Under the pieces are notes generated by a model that did not search any database, was not told the origin of the DNA, and worked only from the letters and a program-made list of their open reading frames with translations. A program made the position numbers and the translations under genes. Below are positions 41,846 to 50,367 of a stretch of DNA of 64,000 nt, one piece after another. Origin of the DNA: Streptomyces paludis (lineage in GTDB: Bacteria; Actinomycetota; Actinomycetes; Streptomycetales; Streptomycetaceae). The stretch spans positions 4,464,001-4,528,000 of the forward strand of contig NZ_CP031194.1 of NCBI RefSeq assembly GCF_003344965.1, given 5' to 3'. Each line of letters begins with the position of its first letter. Position 1 is the stretch's first letter.

Positions 41846-42961
41846 GTGAGCACACCGTCCGGTGCCATCTGGGGCCGTGTGGAGCAGCAGGACTTCCGCA
41901 GCCGGGTGCGGGGCTGTCTGCTCGGCGGCGCGATGGGCGACGCGCTGGGCGCGGGGGTCGCGATGATGACCCTCGACGAGATGCGGGCGGCGTACGGCGC
42001 CGAGGGCGTGGTGGACTTCGTCCCCGCGTACGGCCGCCGGGGCGGGGTCACCGCGGCGACCCAGCTGACCCTCTTCACCGTCGACGGGCTGATACGGGCC
42101 CAGATCCGCCGCGACACCGGCGCCTGGCATCCGCCCACCGACGTCTACCGCGCCCATCAGCGCTGGGTCGCGACCCAGCGCGACTGGGGCCCCGATCTGC
42201 GCCGCAAGGACAACGGCTGGCTCGCGCAGGAGGAGTGGCTCTACGCGCGGAGGGACCCGACGATCTCCACCCTCACCGGCTTTGCGGGCGAGGTCATGGG
42301 CTCGCTCGACCAGCCGAGGAACCCGATCGCGCGAGACGCGGGCGCGCTGGTGCGGTCCGCGCCGTTCGGGCTGCTGGTGGGCTGGGAACCGCAGCTGGTC
42401 TGCCAGCTGGCGCTGGAGTGCGCCGTGCAGTCGCACGGCTCGCCGGGCGCGTATCTCTCGGCGGGCGCCTTCGCCGCGATCGTGCACGCGCCGGCCCGCG
42501 GCGAGACGCTGGAGACGGGCGTGGAACGCGCCCTCGCGCTGCTCGCGCCGCGCCCCGGCCACGAGCCGGTGACGGAGGCCCTCCAGCAGGCGATGGCCGC
42601 CGTACGGCAGGGGGCGCCGGGCCCGTCGGTGATCGCGTCGCTCGGCGAGGGCCGGACCGCCGAGTCCGCGCTCGCCGTCGGCGTCTACTGCGCGCTGGTC
42701 GCCGAGGACGTACGGCAGGGCCTGCGCCTCGCCGTCAACCACGACGGCCCCTCCGCCGCGACCGCGAGCCTGTGCGGCGCCCTGCTCGGCGCGCTGCACG
42801 GGGAGACGGCCCTGCCGCCGGCCTGGGTGGCCGAGCTGGAGGGCCGTCCGACCCTGCTGGAGATGGCCGACGACTTCGCGATGGAGATGACCCAGGGCCG
42901 CGCCCTGCACAGCCCGTCGGAGACGGCATCGGGCTGGCTGGCGCGCTATCCGCGGGGGTAG
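41846..42961 (+). CDS. ADP-ribosylglycohydrolase-fold protein lacking metal ligands
   Basis: A 371-residue protein of the ADP-ribosylglycohydrolase (DraG/ARH) family: RGCLLGGAMGDALGAGV opens the fold and helices follow as usual. Active relatives bind two Mg ions with S/T-D-D-T in the first block and D-x-D-S/T in the last. Here the first reads T69-A-A-T-Q and the second D300-G-P-S-A-A-T, so the metal-binding Asp pairs are gone while the surrounding sequence (QLTLFTVDGLIRA, SLCGALLGALHG) is intact. It is probably a pseudoenzyme that binds ADP-ribosyl groups or partners. GGGAGGGG precedes the GTG start. Confidence 0.82.
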   Translation: MSTPSGAIWGRVEQQDFRSRVRGCLLGGAMGDALGAGVAMMTLDEMRAAYGAEGVVDFVPAYGRRGGVTAATQLTLFTVDGLIRAQIRRDTGAWHPPTDVYRAHQRWVATQRDWGPDLRRKDNGWLAQEEWLYARRDPTISTLTGFAGEVMGSLDQPRNPIARDAGALVRSAPFGLLVGWEPQLVCQLALECAVQSHGSPGAYLSAGAFAAIVHAPARGETLETGVERALALLAPRPGHEPVTEALQQAMAAVRQGAPGPSVIASLGEGRTAESALAVGVYCALVAEDVRQGLRLAVNHDGPSAATASLCGALLGALHGETALPPAWVAELEGRPTLLEMADDFAMEMTQGRALHSPSETASGWLARYPRG

Positions 42962-43026
42962 GGGGGTAGGGGGCGGGCCGTACGGACGCCCGCGCCCGCG
43001 CCCGGGCCCGGCTCCGCCGCGTACCG

Positions 43027-44631
43027 TCAGCCGCCCGAGGACCCCGAGTCCTCCCGCTTGCCGTGCTTCCCCCGTGTCGCCTGCGTCCCCTGCGCGGGCA
43101 CCTTCAGCGACTCGGCCGTCAGCCCGGACCCGTCCCCGTCGCCCTGCCCGTTGATCCGCGCCAGCAGTACGTCGCGTGCCGGCGTGTCCTCCGGCTTCAG
43201 GAAGCCGATCACGATGTAGAGCACCAGCGACACCGCGAGCGGTACGGAGACCTGGTACTGGAGCGGGACCCCGCCCGACACGTTCCAGTTGATCGGATAG
43301 TTGACCAGCCAGAAGGCCAGCAGCCCCATCGACCAGCTGGTGAGCGCGGCCGTCGGGCCCGATCTGCGGAACGTCTTGAGCATCCCGAGCATGAACGGGA
43401 TCGCGATCGGCCCCATCAGCCCCGCCACCCACTTGATGACGACGGTGATGATGTCCTTGAACGTCGGCGAGTTGACCTGGGTCGCGACGGCCATCGACAG
43501 CGCCAGGAAGGTGATGGTCGACAGCCGCGCCGCCAGCAGCCCCGCCCGCGCCGACCAGGTGCGCGCCGCCTTGGAGAGGGTGGGGGCGATATCGCGGGTG
43601 AAGACGGCCGCGATGGCGTTCGCGTCGGAGGAGCACATGGCCATCGTGTGCGAGAAGAAGCCGACGATGACCAGGCCCAGCAGCCCGTGCGGCAGCAGCT
43701 GTTCGGTCATGAGGGCGTACGCGTCCGACGCGTCGGGCTTCTCCGCCGTCACCAGCAGCGGCGCGCACCACATCGGGAAGAACAGCACCAGCGGCCAGAC
43801 CAGCCAGAGGACGGCGGAGAGCCGGGCCGAGCGGGTCGCCTCGCGGGCGTTGGCGGTCGCCATGTAGCGCTGCGCCTGGTTCCACATGCCGCCGTTGTAC
43901 TCGAACGTCTTGATGAAGAGGAACGCGAGCAGGAAGGTGACGGTGTACGGGCCGGCCGTCGGTGACGCGTGCCCGTCCGGGAGCTTGTCCCAGACCGTCC
44001 ACAGCGCGCTGAACCCGCCCAGCTCGCCCATGACGGCGACGAGCATCGCGATACCGGCGAAGAGCTGGATGATGAACTGCCCGAGTTCGGTGAGGGCGTC
44101 GGCCCACAGCCCGCCGATGGTGCAGTAGATACCCGTGATGACACCGGTGATGAGGATGCCCTGGTTGAGGGAGATACCGGTGAAGACGGAGAGCAGGGTG
44201 GCGATGGCGGCCCATTTGGCGCCGACGTCCACGATCTTCAGCAGCAGCCCCGACCAGGCGAGGGCCTGCTGTGTTCTCAGGTCGTAGCGGTTCTTGAGGT
44301 ATTCGAGCGGCGACGCGACGTGTAATCGGGAGCGCAGCCGGTTCAGCCGGGGCGCGAAGAGCTTGGAGCCGATCCCGATACCGATGGCGATGGGCAGGGA
44401 CCAGGTGACGAACGAGGTGACGCCGAAGGTATAGGCGATGCCCGCGTATCCGGTGAACATCACCGCGCTGTAGCCGGACATGTGGTGCGAGATGCCCGAC
44501 AGCCACCAGGGCATCCTGCCGCCGGCGGTGAAGAAGTCACTGACATTGTCCACGCGTTTGTGCGACCACAGGCCAATCGCGATCATCACACCGAAGTAGG
44601 CGATGAGCACGGTCCAGTCGAGGCTGTTCAT
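43027..44631 (-). CDS. Sodium:solute symporter (SSS family)
   Basis: A 534-residue transporter with about thirteen transmembrane helices. LDWTVLIAYFGVMIAIGLW and FFTAGGRMPWWLSGISHHMS are typical of the SSS/SGLT family, and the sodium-site helix carries SFVTWSLPIAIGIG. The group includes sugar, proline, pantothenate and sialic acid carriers; the substrate cannot be told. The C-terminal tail is charged. It converges on the ADP-ribosylglycohydrolase-fold gene. Confidence 0.9.
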   Translation of the reverse strand: MNSLDWTVLIAYFGVMIAIGLWSHKRVDNVSDFFTAGGRMPWWLSGISHHMSGYSAVMFTGYAGIAYTFGVTSFVTWSLPIAIGIGIGSKLFAPRLNRLRSRLHVASPLEYLKNRYDLRTQQALAWSGLLLKIVDVGAKWAAIATLLSVFTGISLNQGILITGVITGIYCTIGGLWADALTELGQFIIQLFAGIAMLVAVMGELGGFSALWTVWDKLPDGHASPTAGPYTVTFLLAFLFIKTFEYNGGMWNQAQRYMATANAREATRSARLSAVLWLVWPLVLFFPMWCAPLLVTAEKPDASDAYALMTEQLLPHGLLGLVIVGFFSHTMAMCSSDANAIAAVFTRDIAPTLSKAARTWSARAGLLAARLSTITFLALSMAVATQVNSPTFKDIITVVIKWVAGLMGPIAIPFMLGMLKTFRRSGPTAALTSWSMGLLAFWLVNYPINWNVSGGVPLQYQVSVPLAVSLVLYIVIGFLKPEDTPARDVLLARINGQGDGDGSGLTAESLKVPAQGTQATRGKHGKREDSGSSGG

Positions 44632-44906
44632 ATCCCCTCCAGGGGTTCCGCCTTATGAACCATGGAGTGCCGGAGGGATTGAACCGCCTAGTTCTGGGGC
44701 GGGTCAAGACATCGCGCAGTCATAGATATGAACAGAGGTCAGGAAGCCGAACGACGGCCGACGGGCTGCCGCGCGGGCGATGCCACCCGGACGCGGGCAT
44801 GACCGAGCCCCCTCGGCCAGGACGGCGGACCGGTCGAGAGGGCTCTTCAGTGGTGCGTGGTGCGGGGCGCGGGGTGCCGCGCCCGGGTGGCGCTTCGGTC
44901 CCGGCC

Positions 44907-45116
44907 TCAGCCGCGGTCGAAGGCGCCCGTGGTCATCTGCTGCACGAACGCGTTCCACGAGGTGGGCGCGAAGGAGATCGACGGCCCCTCGGGGGCTTTC
45001 GAGTCCCGGACGGCAATGGTCTGGACGACGGGGGACTTGACCTCTACGCATGCGCCGTTTCCGCCGGAGTACGAGGACTTCGTCCACGTGTCCGTAGCGC
45101 CCTGAAGAATTGCCAT
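44907..45116 (-). CDS. DUF397 protein, partner of the upstream XRE regulator
   Basis: A 69-residue DUF397 protein with the family core TWTKSSYSGGNGACVEV and AVRDSKAPEGPSISFAPTSWNAFV. DUF397 proteins are encoded beside XRE-DUF5753 regulators in streptomycetes and behave like antitoxin-like or anti-regulator partners affecting development (WhiJ/BldB-type systems). CGGAGCG is six bases before the ATG. The XRE gene is 347 bp upstream on the same strand. Confidence 0.92.
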   Translation of the reverse strand: MAILQGATDTWTKSSYSGGNGACVEVKSPVVQTIAVRDSKAPEGPSISFAPTSWNAFVQQMTTGAFDRG

Positions 45117-45463
45117 GTTCGCTCCGGTTCAGCAAGTGATGTGAAATAGCGCCAACTTCTCGCTGGCATGATCGACGCTACTCGCCCCGGTCCTTGCGCG
45201 GGGGCGGCGTTCACTCGTACGGATGGCTAATAGGGGAACGGGCTTACGGAATACTCCAGTTGGAGGGTATAATCCCCTCGCGCCTGTTGACGGAAAATGG
45301 ATCTGTCCGACTATTTCGGGTGATGCGGCGCGGAAACGACGTGCGAAACGAGTACGAGGCGACGTGCGAAGCCCGTGTGAAACGGTGCGCGAAACGGCGC
45401 GGTCCCGGGAGCACGGGGGATCCGTGGTCCCGGGACCGGAATGGGGCCCGTTCGGTGGGCGCC
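45117..45463. other. Intergenic region between XRE and DUF397 genes
   Basis: About 350 bp without a gene, less GC-rich than its surroundings near 45220-45320. It holds the DUF397 promoter and, near the XRE gene end, a set of GAAACG iterons (45333-45396). Confidence 0.6.
45333..45396 (+). repeat. GAAACG iterons downstream of the XRE gene
   Basis: Four exact GAAACG hexamers (45333, 45345, 45379, 45391) and one GAAGCC variant (45368), three of them preceded by GTGCG, GTGTG or GTGCGC, lie within 64 bp. They are 220-280 bp upstream of the DUF397 start and could be binding sites for the adjacent XRE regulator. Confidence 0.45.
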
Positions 45464-46324
45464 TCAGCGCTCGGTGTAATCCTTGATGATCTTCGAGATG
45501 AAATCCCGCGTCTGCTCGACATTCAGCGCCTGGGCGCGCAGGTGCTCGTACATCACGCTGTAGCGCTGCACGTCATTCGCCTTCTCCAGATAGAGATCGC
45601 TGGTGACGCCCTCGATGTACACCACGCTGGAGTCCGCCGCGTCCGGGAATTCGAGAATCGCGTAATGCCCGCTGATCCCGGGGTGCGCGCCCATCTCGAA
45701 GGGCAGCACCTGCACGGTCACATGCGGGAGTTGCGACTGCTCGACGAGATGCTCCAACTGCTCGCGCATCAGCTGCTTGTTGCCGACCACCCGGCGCAGC
45801 GCCGCCTCGTCGACCACGGCCCAGAGCCGGAGCGGATTGTCGGGCGTGTTCACCCGGTCCTGGCGCCGGAGCCGTACCCCGACGCGCTTCTCGACGTCCG
45901 GCGCCGGCGCCTCCGGCAGGGCCCCGTTGATCAGCGCCTCGGCGTACGGGCGGGTCTGGAGCAGCCCCGGGACGACCTGGGGCTCGTACACGCGGAGTGA
46001 CGCCGCGTCCGTCTCCAGACCGATGTAGACGCTGTACGGGATATCGCCGAACGCGTGCCACCAGCCCTGCTGGCGCGAGTCCTTGGCCATTTGCATCAGC
46101 GAGTCGACGATCCGGGCGTCCTCGACCTCGTACACCCCGCAGAGGTCGCGCACATCGCGCTGGCTGATGGAGCGGCGGCCGTTCTCCAGCCGACTGATCT
46201 TCGACTGGGACACGAGCAGGCGCTCCGCCACCTCTTCGGCGGTCATGCCTTTGAGTTCGCGAAGCCGACGCAACTCCTGGCCCAATCGGCGTCGCCTGAC
46301 GGTGGGATTGACGTTGGACGCCAC
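45464..46324 (-). CDS. XRE-family regulator with DUF5753 ligand domain
   Basis: A 286-residue regulator. The HTH is in LGQELRRLRELKGMTAEEVA, SQSKISRLENGRRSIS; residues 100-280 form the DUF5753 domain (YEPQVVPGLLQTRPYAEALI, WAVVDEAALRRVVG, VTVQVLPFEMGAHPGISGHY, SDLYLEKANDVQRYS). Start: GTG at 46324 (VASNVNPTVRRRR) with GGAGG eleven bases upstream; the earlier GTG overlaps that site. It forms a pair with the DUF397 gene, an arrangement repeated many times in streptomycete genomes and linked to development. Confidence 0.9.
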   Translation of the reverse strand: MASNVNPTVRRRRLGQELRRLRELKGMTAEEVAERLLVSQSKISRLENGRRSISQRDVRDLCGVYEVEDARIVDSLMQMAKDSRQQGWWHAFGDIPYSVYIGLETDAASLRVYEPQVVPGLLQTRPYAEALINGALPEAPAPDVEKRVGVRLRRQDRVNTPDNPLRLWAVVDEAALRRVVGNKQLMREQLEHLVEQSQLPHVTVQVLPFEMGAHPGISGHYAILEFPDAADSSVVYIEGVTSDLYLEKANDVQRYSVMYEHLRAQALNVEQTRDFISKIIKDYTER

Positions 46325-46606
46325 GGGAAACTGCACCTCCGGCTGCGTAACTGGTGTAGCTGTACGTATCTACTGCTGAGCAGACTGCCACCAAAGGTCC
46401 CAACTGCGCTGGGAAACGGCCACAGAGACGTATGCGCCGGTCTGCGCCCCGGACGCCGCACGCCCTTCCGCGCGCCCTGGCGCCCCCTGCGGGTGCGGGG
46501 CGGGTACGGGGCCGACCCCCGGGGTGTCCGCGGGCCCGTGAGACCCGCCTGGGGCCGCCTGAGGCCGCGTGAGCCCGCCTGGGGCCACCCGTCGAGTGAA
46601 CGCACA

Positions 46607-46647
46607 ACGCGCGGGGTGGCCGAATGGTTTCCGGCCACCCCGCGCGT
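46607..46647. terminator. 16-bp hairpin, terminator of the GPP34 gene
   Basis: Perfect arms ACGCGCGGGGTGGCCG (46607-46622) and its complement (46632-46647) with a 9-base loop. It lies about 160 bp after the GPP34 gene stop on the minus strand and upstream of the XRE promoter, so it would insulate the two. Confidence 0.75.
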
Positions 46648-46674
46648 CTTGTGCGGCTCCCGGACCGGGTCTGG

Positions 46675-46790
46675 GGACTGCGATACGGCGGACTGCGATA
46701 CGGCGGACTGCGGTGCTGCGGTTCGAGCGGTTCGTGCGTCCTGCGGTCGTACGGTCCTGCGGTGTGCTGCGGTCGTACGGTCGCGCCGGG
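46675..46790 (+). repeat. Short tandem repeats downstream of the GPP34 gene
   Basis: A 15-bp unit GGACTGCGATACGGC occurs at 46675-46689 and 46690-46704 with a partial third copy, followed by two copies of TGCGGTCGTACGGTC-type units near 46742 and 46768. Probably slippage-prone non-coding repeats. Confidence 0.65.
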
Positions 46791-46809
46791 ACGCACGCGT
46801 ACGCACCGC

Positions 46810-47553
46810 TCAGTGCGCCGGCACCCGGTCCATGCCACCGCGCTGCGGCTGCATCGGCACGCCGCCTGGCGGCCTGCCACCCCCCGGAACGCCGACGGCG
46901 CCCTGGGCGGGGTTACGGCGTGGCTGAGCGCCCGCGCCGTTCTGGACGTCCATCACGGCGTGTGCCACGAGGCCGCCCATCGGGTCGTGCCGGATCAGAT
47001 CCCGGAGCCGGGAGCGCGAGGAGCGCCCCTCGTTCCCGGGGTAGAGGTGCTTGCCGAGTCCGACCGCATGGGCCAGCGCGGCGAGCGCCGCGGTCCGCGG
47101 GTCCGGCGGAACGCCGGTGCGGATCGCATTGTCCAGCCGGGTCTTGATCTCCCGGCTGATCGCCGTCTCCGTCGCCTGGTAGCGCGTTGTCGGCAGCACC
47201 CCGCACATCTGGCCCGCCACGGCATGCACCATGCCGCACCGTTCCAGATGCGAGAGATAGGTCTGGCGAAGTCCCAGTCGGGGCCCGCCAATCCAATGGA
47301 CGGCCCGGACCGGACTGCCGCGTCTGCGCAGCAGTTCCAGTGCGGAGTCCAGAGTCGGATCTCCGGTCGGCCGTGGCATCACCACGGCGATACGATCCCC
47401 ATCAGGGGCTATCCGTCCTGCCAGAGCCAGCTCTACTAGCTGTGCTCCGGCCAGGCCGAGGTCGAGCGACTGCGGCTGCGCTGTGGTACCCGTGGCCGGG
47501 TCCAGAGCGAGCAACAGAAGCTCCTCCGGAATTGTTCTGCGGCTCCTGCCCAT
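46810..47553 (-). CDS. GPP34 (GOLPH3/Vps74-like) domain protein
   Basis: A 247-residue protein with the GPP34 fold: IPEELLLLALDPATG at the N-terminus, LAGAQLVELALAGRI, the VHWIGG...LRQTYLSHL stretch, and the helical C-terminal half ALAALAHAVGLGKHLYP. Eukaryotic GOLPH3 binds phosphatidylinositol-4-phosphate at Golgi membranes; the role of actinobacterial members is unknown. The last 40 residues are a Pro/Gly/Gln-rich tail. It is divergent from the carboxypeptidase gene. Confidence 0.85.
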   Translation of the reverse strand: MGRSRRTIPEELLLLALDPATGTTAQPQSLDLGLAGAQLVELALAGRIAPDGDRIAVVMPRPTGDPTLDSALELLRRRGSPVRAVHWIGGPRLGLRQTYLSHLERCGMVHAVAGQMCGVLPTTRYQATETAISREIKTRLDNAIRTGVPPDPRTAALAALAHAVGLGKHLYPGNEGRSSRSRLRDLIRHDPMGGLVAHAVMDVQNGAGAQPRRNPAQGAVGVPGGGRPPGGVPMQPQRGGMDRVPAH

Positions 47554-47745
47554 CCATGCCTCCCCGCGTGGATGAATGACAGGGTGACCCCTCTCACAAT
47601 GGTCTGTCGAGGGTGCCTGGGTGCTTTGTGTGGGAACCGTTATGTATGTCGTTCTCGTCTAGCACGTGGGCCGAGGTCTCAGAGCAGGACACTGATAGAT
47701 GCTTCGGACAGTGCGGTACGTCGGATGAGACATGAAGGAGACGCG

Positions 47746-50091
47746 GTGGCGGGCGAGTCCCCCGGTAAGTCGGAGCAGCGGAAGTCATCGGGGGAGTCAG
47801 CCCCGGGAGAGCAGGATCCCCGGCTCTCAGTCTTCCGTGAAACGGCGACGGAGAGGAGCGGAACGGCCGAGAAGGCCGAATCCGGTCCTGGCTCCGGATC
47901 GGGTTCCGCGGTGTCGGTGATGGTCGCGACCGCAAATCGTACGGAGGAGCCCGAGACGCCCGGCGGGGCCGGCGGGGCCGGCGAGGACTCCGACGAGTCG
48001 GACGGCGGGCCGATAGCCAAGGAAGAAGAAGCCGAGGAGCCCAAGCCCAAGGCGGAGGAGCCCAAGGCTGAAGAGGTCGAAGAGGCCAAGGAGCAGGAGG
48101 CGGACGCGAAGGCGCCCTCCTGGGCCAAGCCCGCCGCCGTACCGGAGGCAGAGGCCGAACCGGAGGCCGAACCGGAGGCGGACGCCTCACAAACCGCACC
48201 CGCCTCACCCGCCTCATCCACCACTTCCGGCGAAGACGCCTCAGGCGCCCCTGAGGCCCCAGAGAGCACCGAAAGCACTCCTGCCCCCGCCAAGGGCTCC
48301 GAGGCCGCTGAGGACCCCGCCAAGCCCGCTCCGGACCCCGAAGCGGATGCCGACCGGCCCGCCGCAGAGCCCGAGGGCAAGGCGGACGACAAGACGGACG
48401 GCAAGACGGACGCCGAATCCGGCGCCGAATCCAGCGGCGAATCCGTCAGCGAAGCCAGCGACAAGAGCGACAAGCCGGCCGACTCGATCGACCGGCCGAC
48501 CACCGTTTTCAAGGCCCTGCCGCGCCCCGCCGTCGACCAGCCCACCACCGCGCTCAAGATCCCCCCGAGCCTGCGGGACAAGGCGAAGCCGGAGGCGCAC
48601 AAGGCCGACGAGCCCAAGCCGGACGAGCCGAAGAGCAGCACGTTCGTCCCCCTGCGCCGCGACGACAAGCCGACCCCGGCCCCGGCCGCCGCCACGAGCA
48701 CCACCCCCGGCAAGGCGAAGCCCGCCACTCCCGCCCCCGCCGTCACCTCGCCCGTACCGACACCGCCCGCCGCGGCCACCGCCGCGTTCCCCGAGGCCGA
48801 GCGCACCCGGCAGCAGCCCATGCCGCCGATGCCGCCGCTCGATCTGCTGGCCGAGCTGACCAACACCCCGGAAACGGCGGCCCGCAAGGCCGTCCGCCGG
48901 GTCAAGATCTGGACGCCGCTGGTCGTGCTCGCGGCGATCGTCTTCGTCATCATCCAGGCGGTACGCCCGCTCCCGGCGCCGGAGTTGACGCTCTCGGCGG
49001 ACGCCGGCTTCACCTTCGACGGGGAGAAGCTCGACATGCCGTACCCCGGCGAGGGGCAGGGCGCCGTCGAGGTCGAAGGTGTCGGCGCCATCGGCACCTT
49101 CGGTGAGCAGAAGCCCGCGCCGATCGCGAGTGTCGCCAAGACGATGACGGCCTACGTGATCCTCAAGGAGCACCCGATCAAGGGCGAGCAGGACGGCCCG
49201 GACATCAAGGTCGACAAGAAGGCGGGCGAGGAGGCCGACCGGCCGGACGAGTCGGTGGCGCCCATCAAGACGGGCCAGAAGTACACGGAGAAGCAGATGC
49301 TGCAACTCCTGATGATTCCCTCGGGGAACAACGCCGCGCGGTTGCTCGCTCGTTGGGACTCCGGTTCCGAGGACGCGTTCGTCGAGAAGATGAACGCCGC
49401 CGCCAAGGAACTGGGCATGACGGACACGACGTACACGGACCCCAGTGGCCTGGACGCGGCCACCGTGTCCACGCCCTTGGACCAGATCAAGCTGGCCAGG
49501 GCCGTCATGCAGAACGATGTCTTCCGGGCCATCGTCGACATGCCGCAGGCCGACATCCCGGGGATCGGCAAGACGATCTACAACAACAACACGATTCTGC
49601 TGGAGCCGGGGGTGGGCGGAATCAAGACCGGTTCGTCGACTCCGGCCGGCGGCAACCTCCTCTGGTCCGCCAATACGGTCATCGATGGCAAGCCGCGCCG
49701 GATTCTCGGCGTAGTGATGGGTATGCAGAAGGCCGGCACGCTCGACGAGAAGCTCACGCTCGCCAAGCAGGAGAGCCTGAAGCTGATCCAGGCCGCGCAG
49801 GCCGGGGTCCGTTCGGAGACCGTCCTCAAGAAGGGCGATGTCGTCGGTTATGTCGACGACGGGCTCGGCACCCGTACCCCCGTGGTCGCCACCAAGGACC
49901 TCAAGGCGGTCGGCTGGGGCGGTTTCAAGGTGAAGGTCGCCCTGGACGAGGGCGGTGAGACCGTTCCGCACTCCGCCGCGGCGGGCACCGTGGTGGGCAG
50001 GGTGACCGCGGGCAAGGAGTCCGTTCCGGTGGCGCTCCAGTCCGCGCTGGCAGAGCCCGGATTCGGCGCGAAGCTGACGCGTCTGGGCTGA
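47746..50091 (+). CDS. D-alanyl-D-alanine carboxypeptidase (S11) with long disordered cytoplasmic region
   Basis: A 781-residue type II membrane protein. Residues 1-385 are a low-complexity Glu/Lys/Ala/Pro/Asp-rich segment predicted to stay in the cytoplasm, then a transmembrane helix (TPLVVLAAIVFVIIQAV, about 388-405), then an extracytoplasmic S11 peptidase with S462-V-A-K465, S526-G-N528 and K627-T-G629. The enzyme trims the terminal D-Ala from peptidoglycan stem peptides. GTG 47746 has GAAGGAG five bases upstream; the open frame extends further up but without a site. The 385-residue tail is far longer than in typical DacA/DacC. Confidence 0.88.
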   Translation: MAGESPGKSEQRKSSGESAPGEQDPRLSVFRETATERSGTAEKAESGPGSGSGSAVSVMVATANRTEEPETPGGAGGAGEDSDESDGGPIAKEEEAEEPKPKAEEPKAEEVEEAKEQEADAKAPSWAKPAAVPEAEAEPEAEPEADASQTAPASPASSTTSGEDASGAPEAPESTESTPAPAKGSEAAEDPAKPAPDPEADADRPAAEPEGKADDKTDGKTDAESGAESSGESVSEASDKSDKPADSIDRPTTVFKALPRPAVDQPTTALKIPPSLRDKAKPEAHKADEPKPDEPKSSTFVPLRRDDKPTPAPAAATSTTPGKAKPATPAPAVTSPVPTPPAAATAAFPEAERTRQQPMPPMPPLDLLAELTNTPETAARKAVRRVKIWTPLVVLAAIVFVIIQAVRPLPAPELTLSADAGFTFDGEKLDMPYPGEGQGAVEVEGVGAIGTFGEQKPAPIASVAKTMTAYVILKEHPIKGEQDGPDIKVDKKAGEEADRPDESVAPIKTGQKYTEKQMLQLLMIPSGNNAARLLARWDSGSEDAFVEKMNAAAKELGMTDTTYTDPSGLDAATVSTPLDQIKLARAVMQNDVFRAIVDMPQADIPGIGKTIYNNNTILLEPGVGGIKTGSSTPAGGNLLWSANTVIDGKPRRILGVVMGMQKAGTLDEKLTLAKQESLKLIQAAQAGVRSETVLKKGDVVGYVDDGLGTRTPVVATKDLKAVGWGGFKVKVALDEGGETVPHSAAAGTVVGRVTAGKESVPVALQSALAEPGFGAKLTRLG

Positions 50092-50102
50092 CGGCCCGCG
50101 AC

Positions 50103-50143
50103 CGCCTGTGTGCCCGTCGGTGCTTCCGGCGGGCACACAGGCG
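50103..50143 (+). terminator. 14-bp hairpin with T run after the carboxypeptidase gene
   Basis: Arms 50103-50116 (CGCCTGTGTGCCCG) and 50130-50143 with a 13-base loop, directly followed by TTTTC. This is a classical intrinsic terminator 12 bp after the stop codon, and the best formed one in the window. Confidence 0.88.
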
Positions 50144-50367
50144 TTTTCGCGCGAAGGCGCGGGTGCGCAGCGAAGCCGATCAGTGACGGATCGAAATCGA
50201 TCCGCTCATCCCTCCCACGCGTGCTAGCGTCGCGAAACGGACATCTGCCCGTCGCGGTCCCCGATGCGCCGATCGGGCAACCTTCGGAGGCGGGGCGGCG
50301 TCCCTGGGACTGCCGGGGGGCGGCAAGCCGGGCAGACGACGGTGAGACGGGGAGACGGAGAGCCGCA

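Larger units (their letters stand above)
46325..46809. other. Intergenic region with terminator and short tandem repeats
   Basis: About 485 bp without a supported gene. From left to right: promoter region of the XRE gene (AT-richer near 46350-46400), a Gly/Pro-type GC tract, the long hairpin at 46607-46647, and tandem repeats at 46675-46790. Confidence 0.6.
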
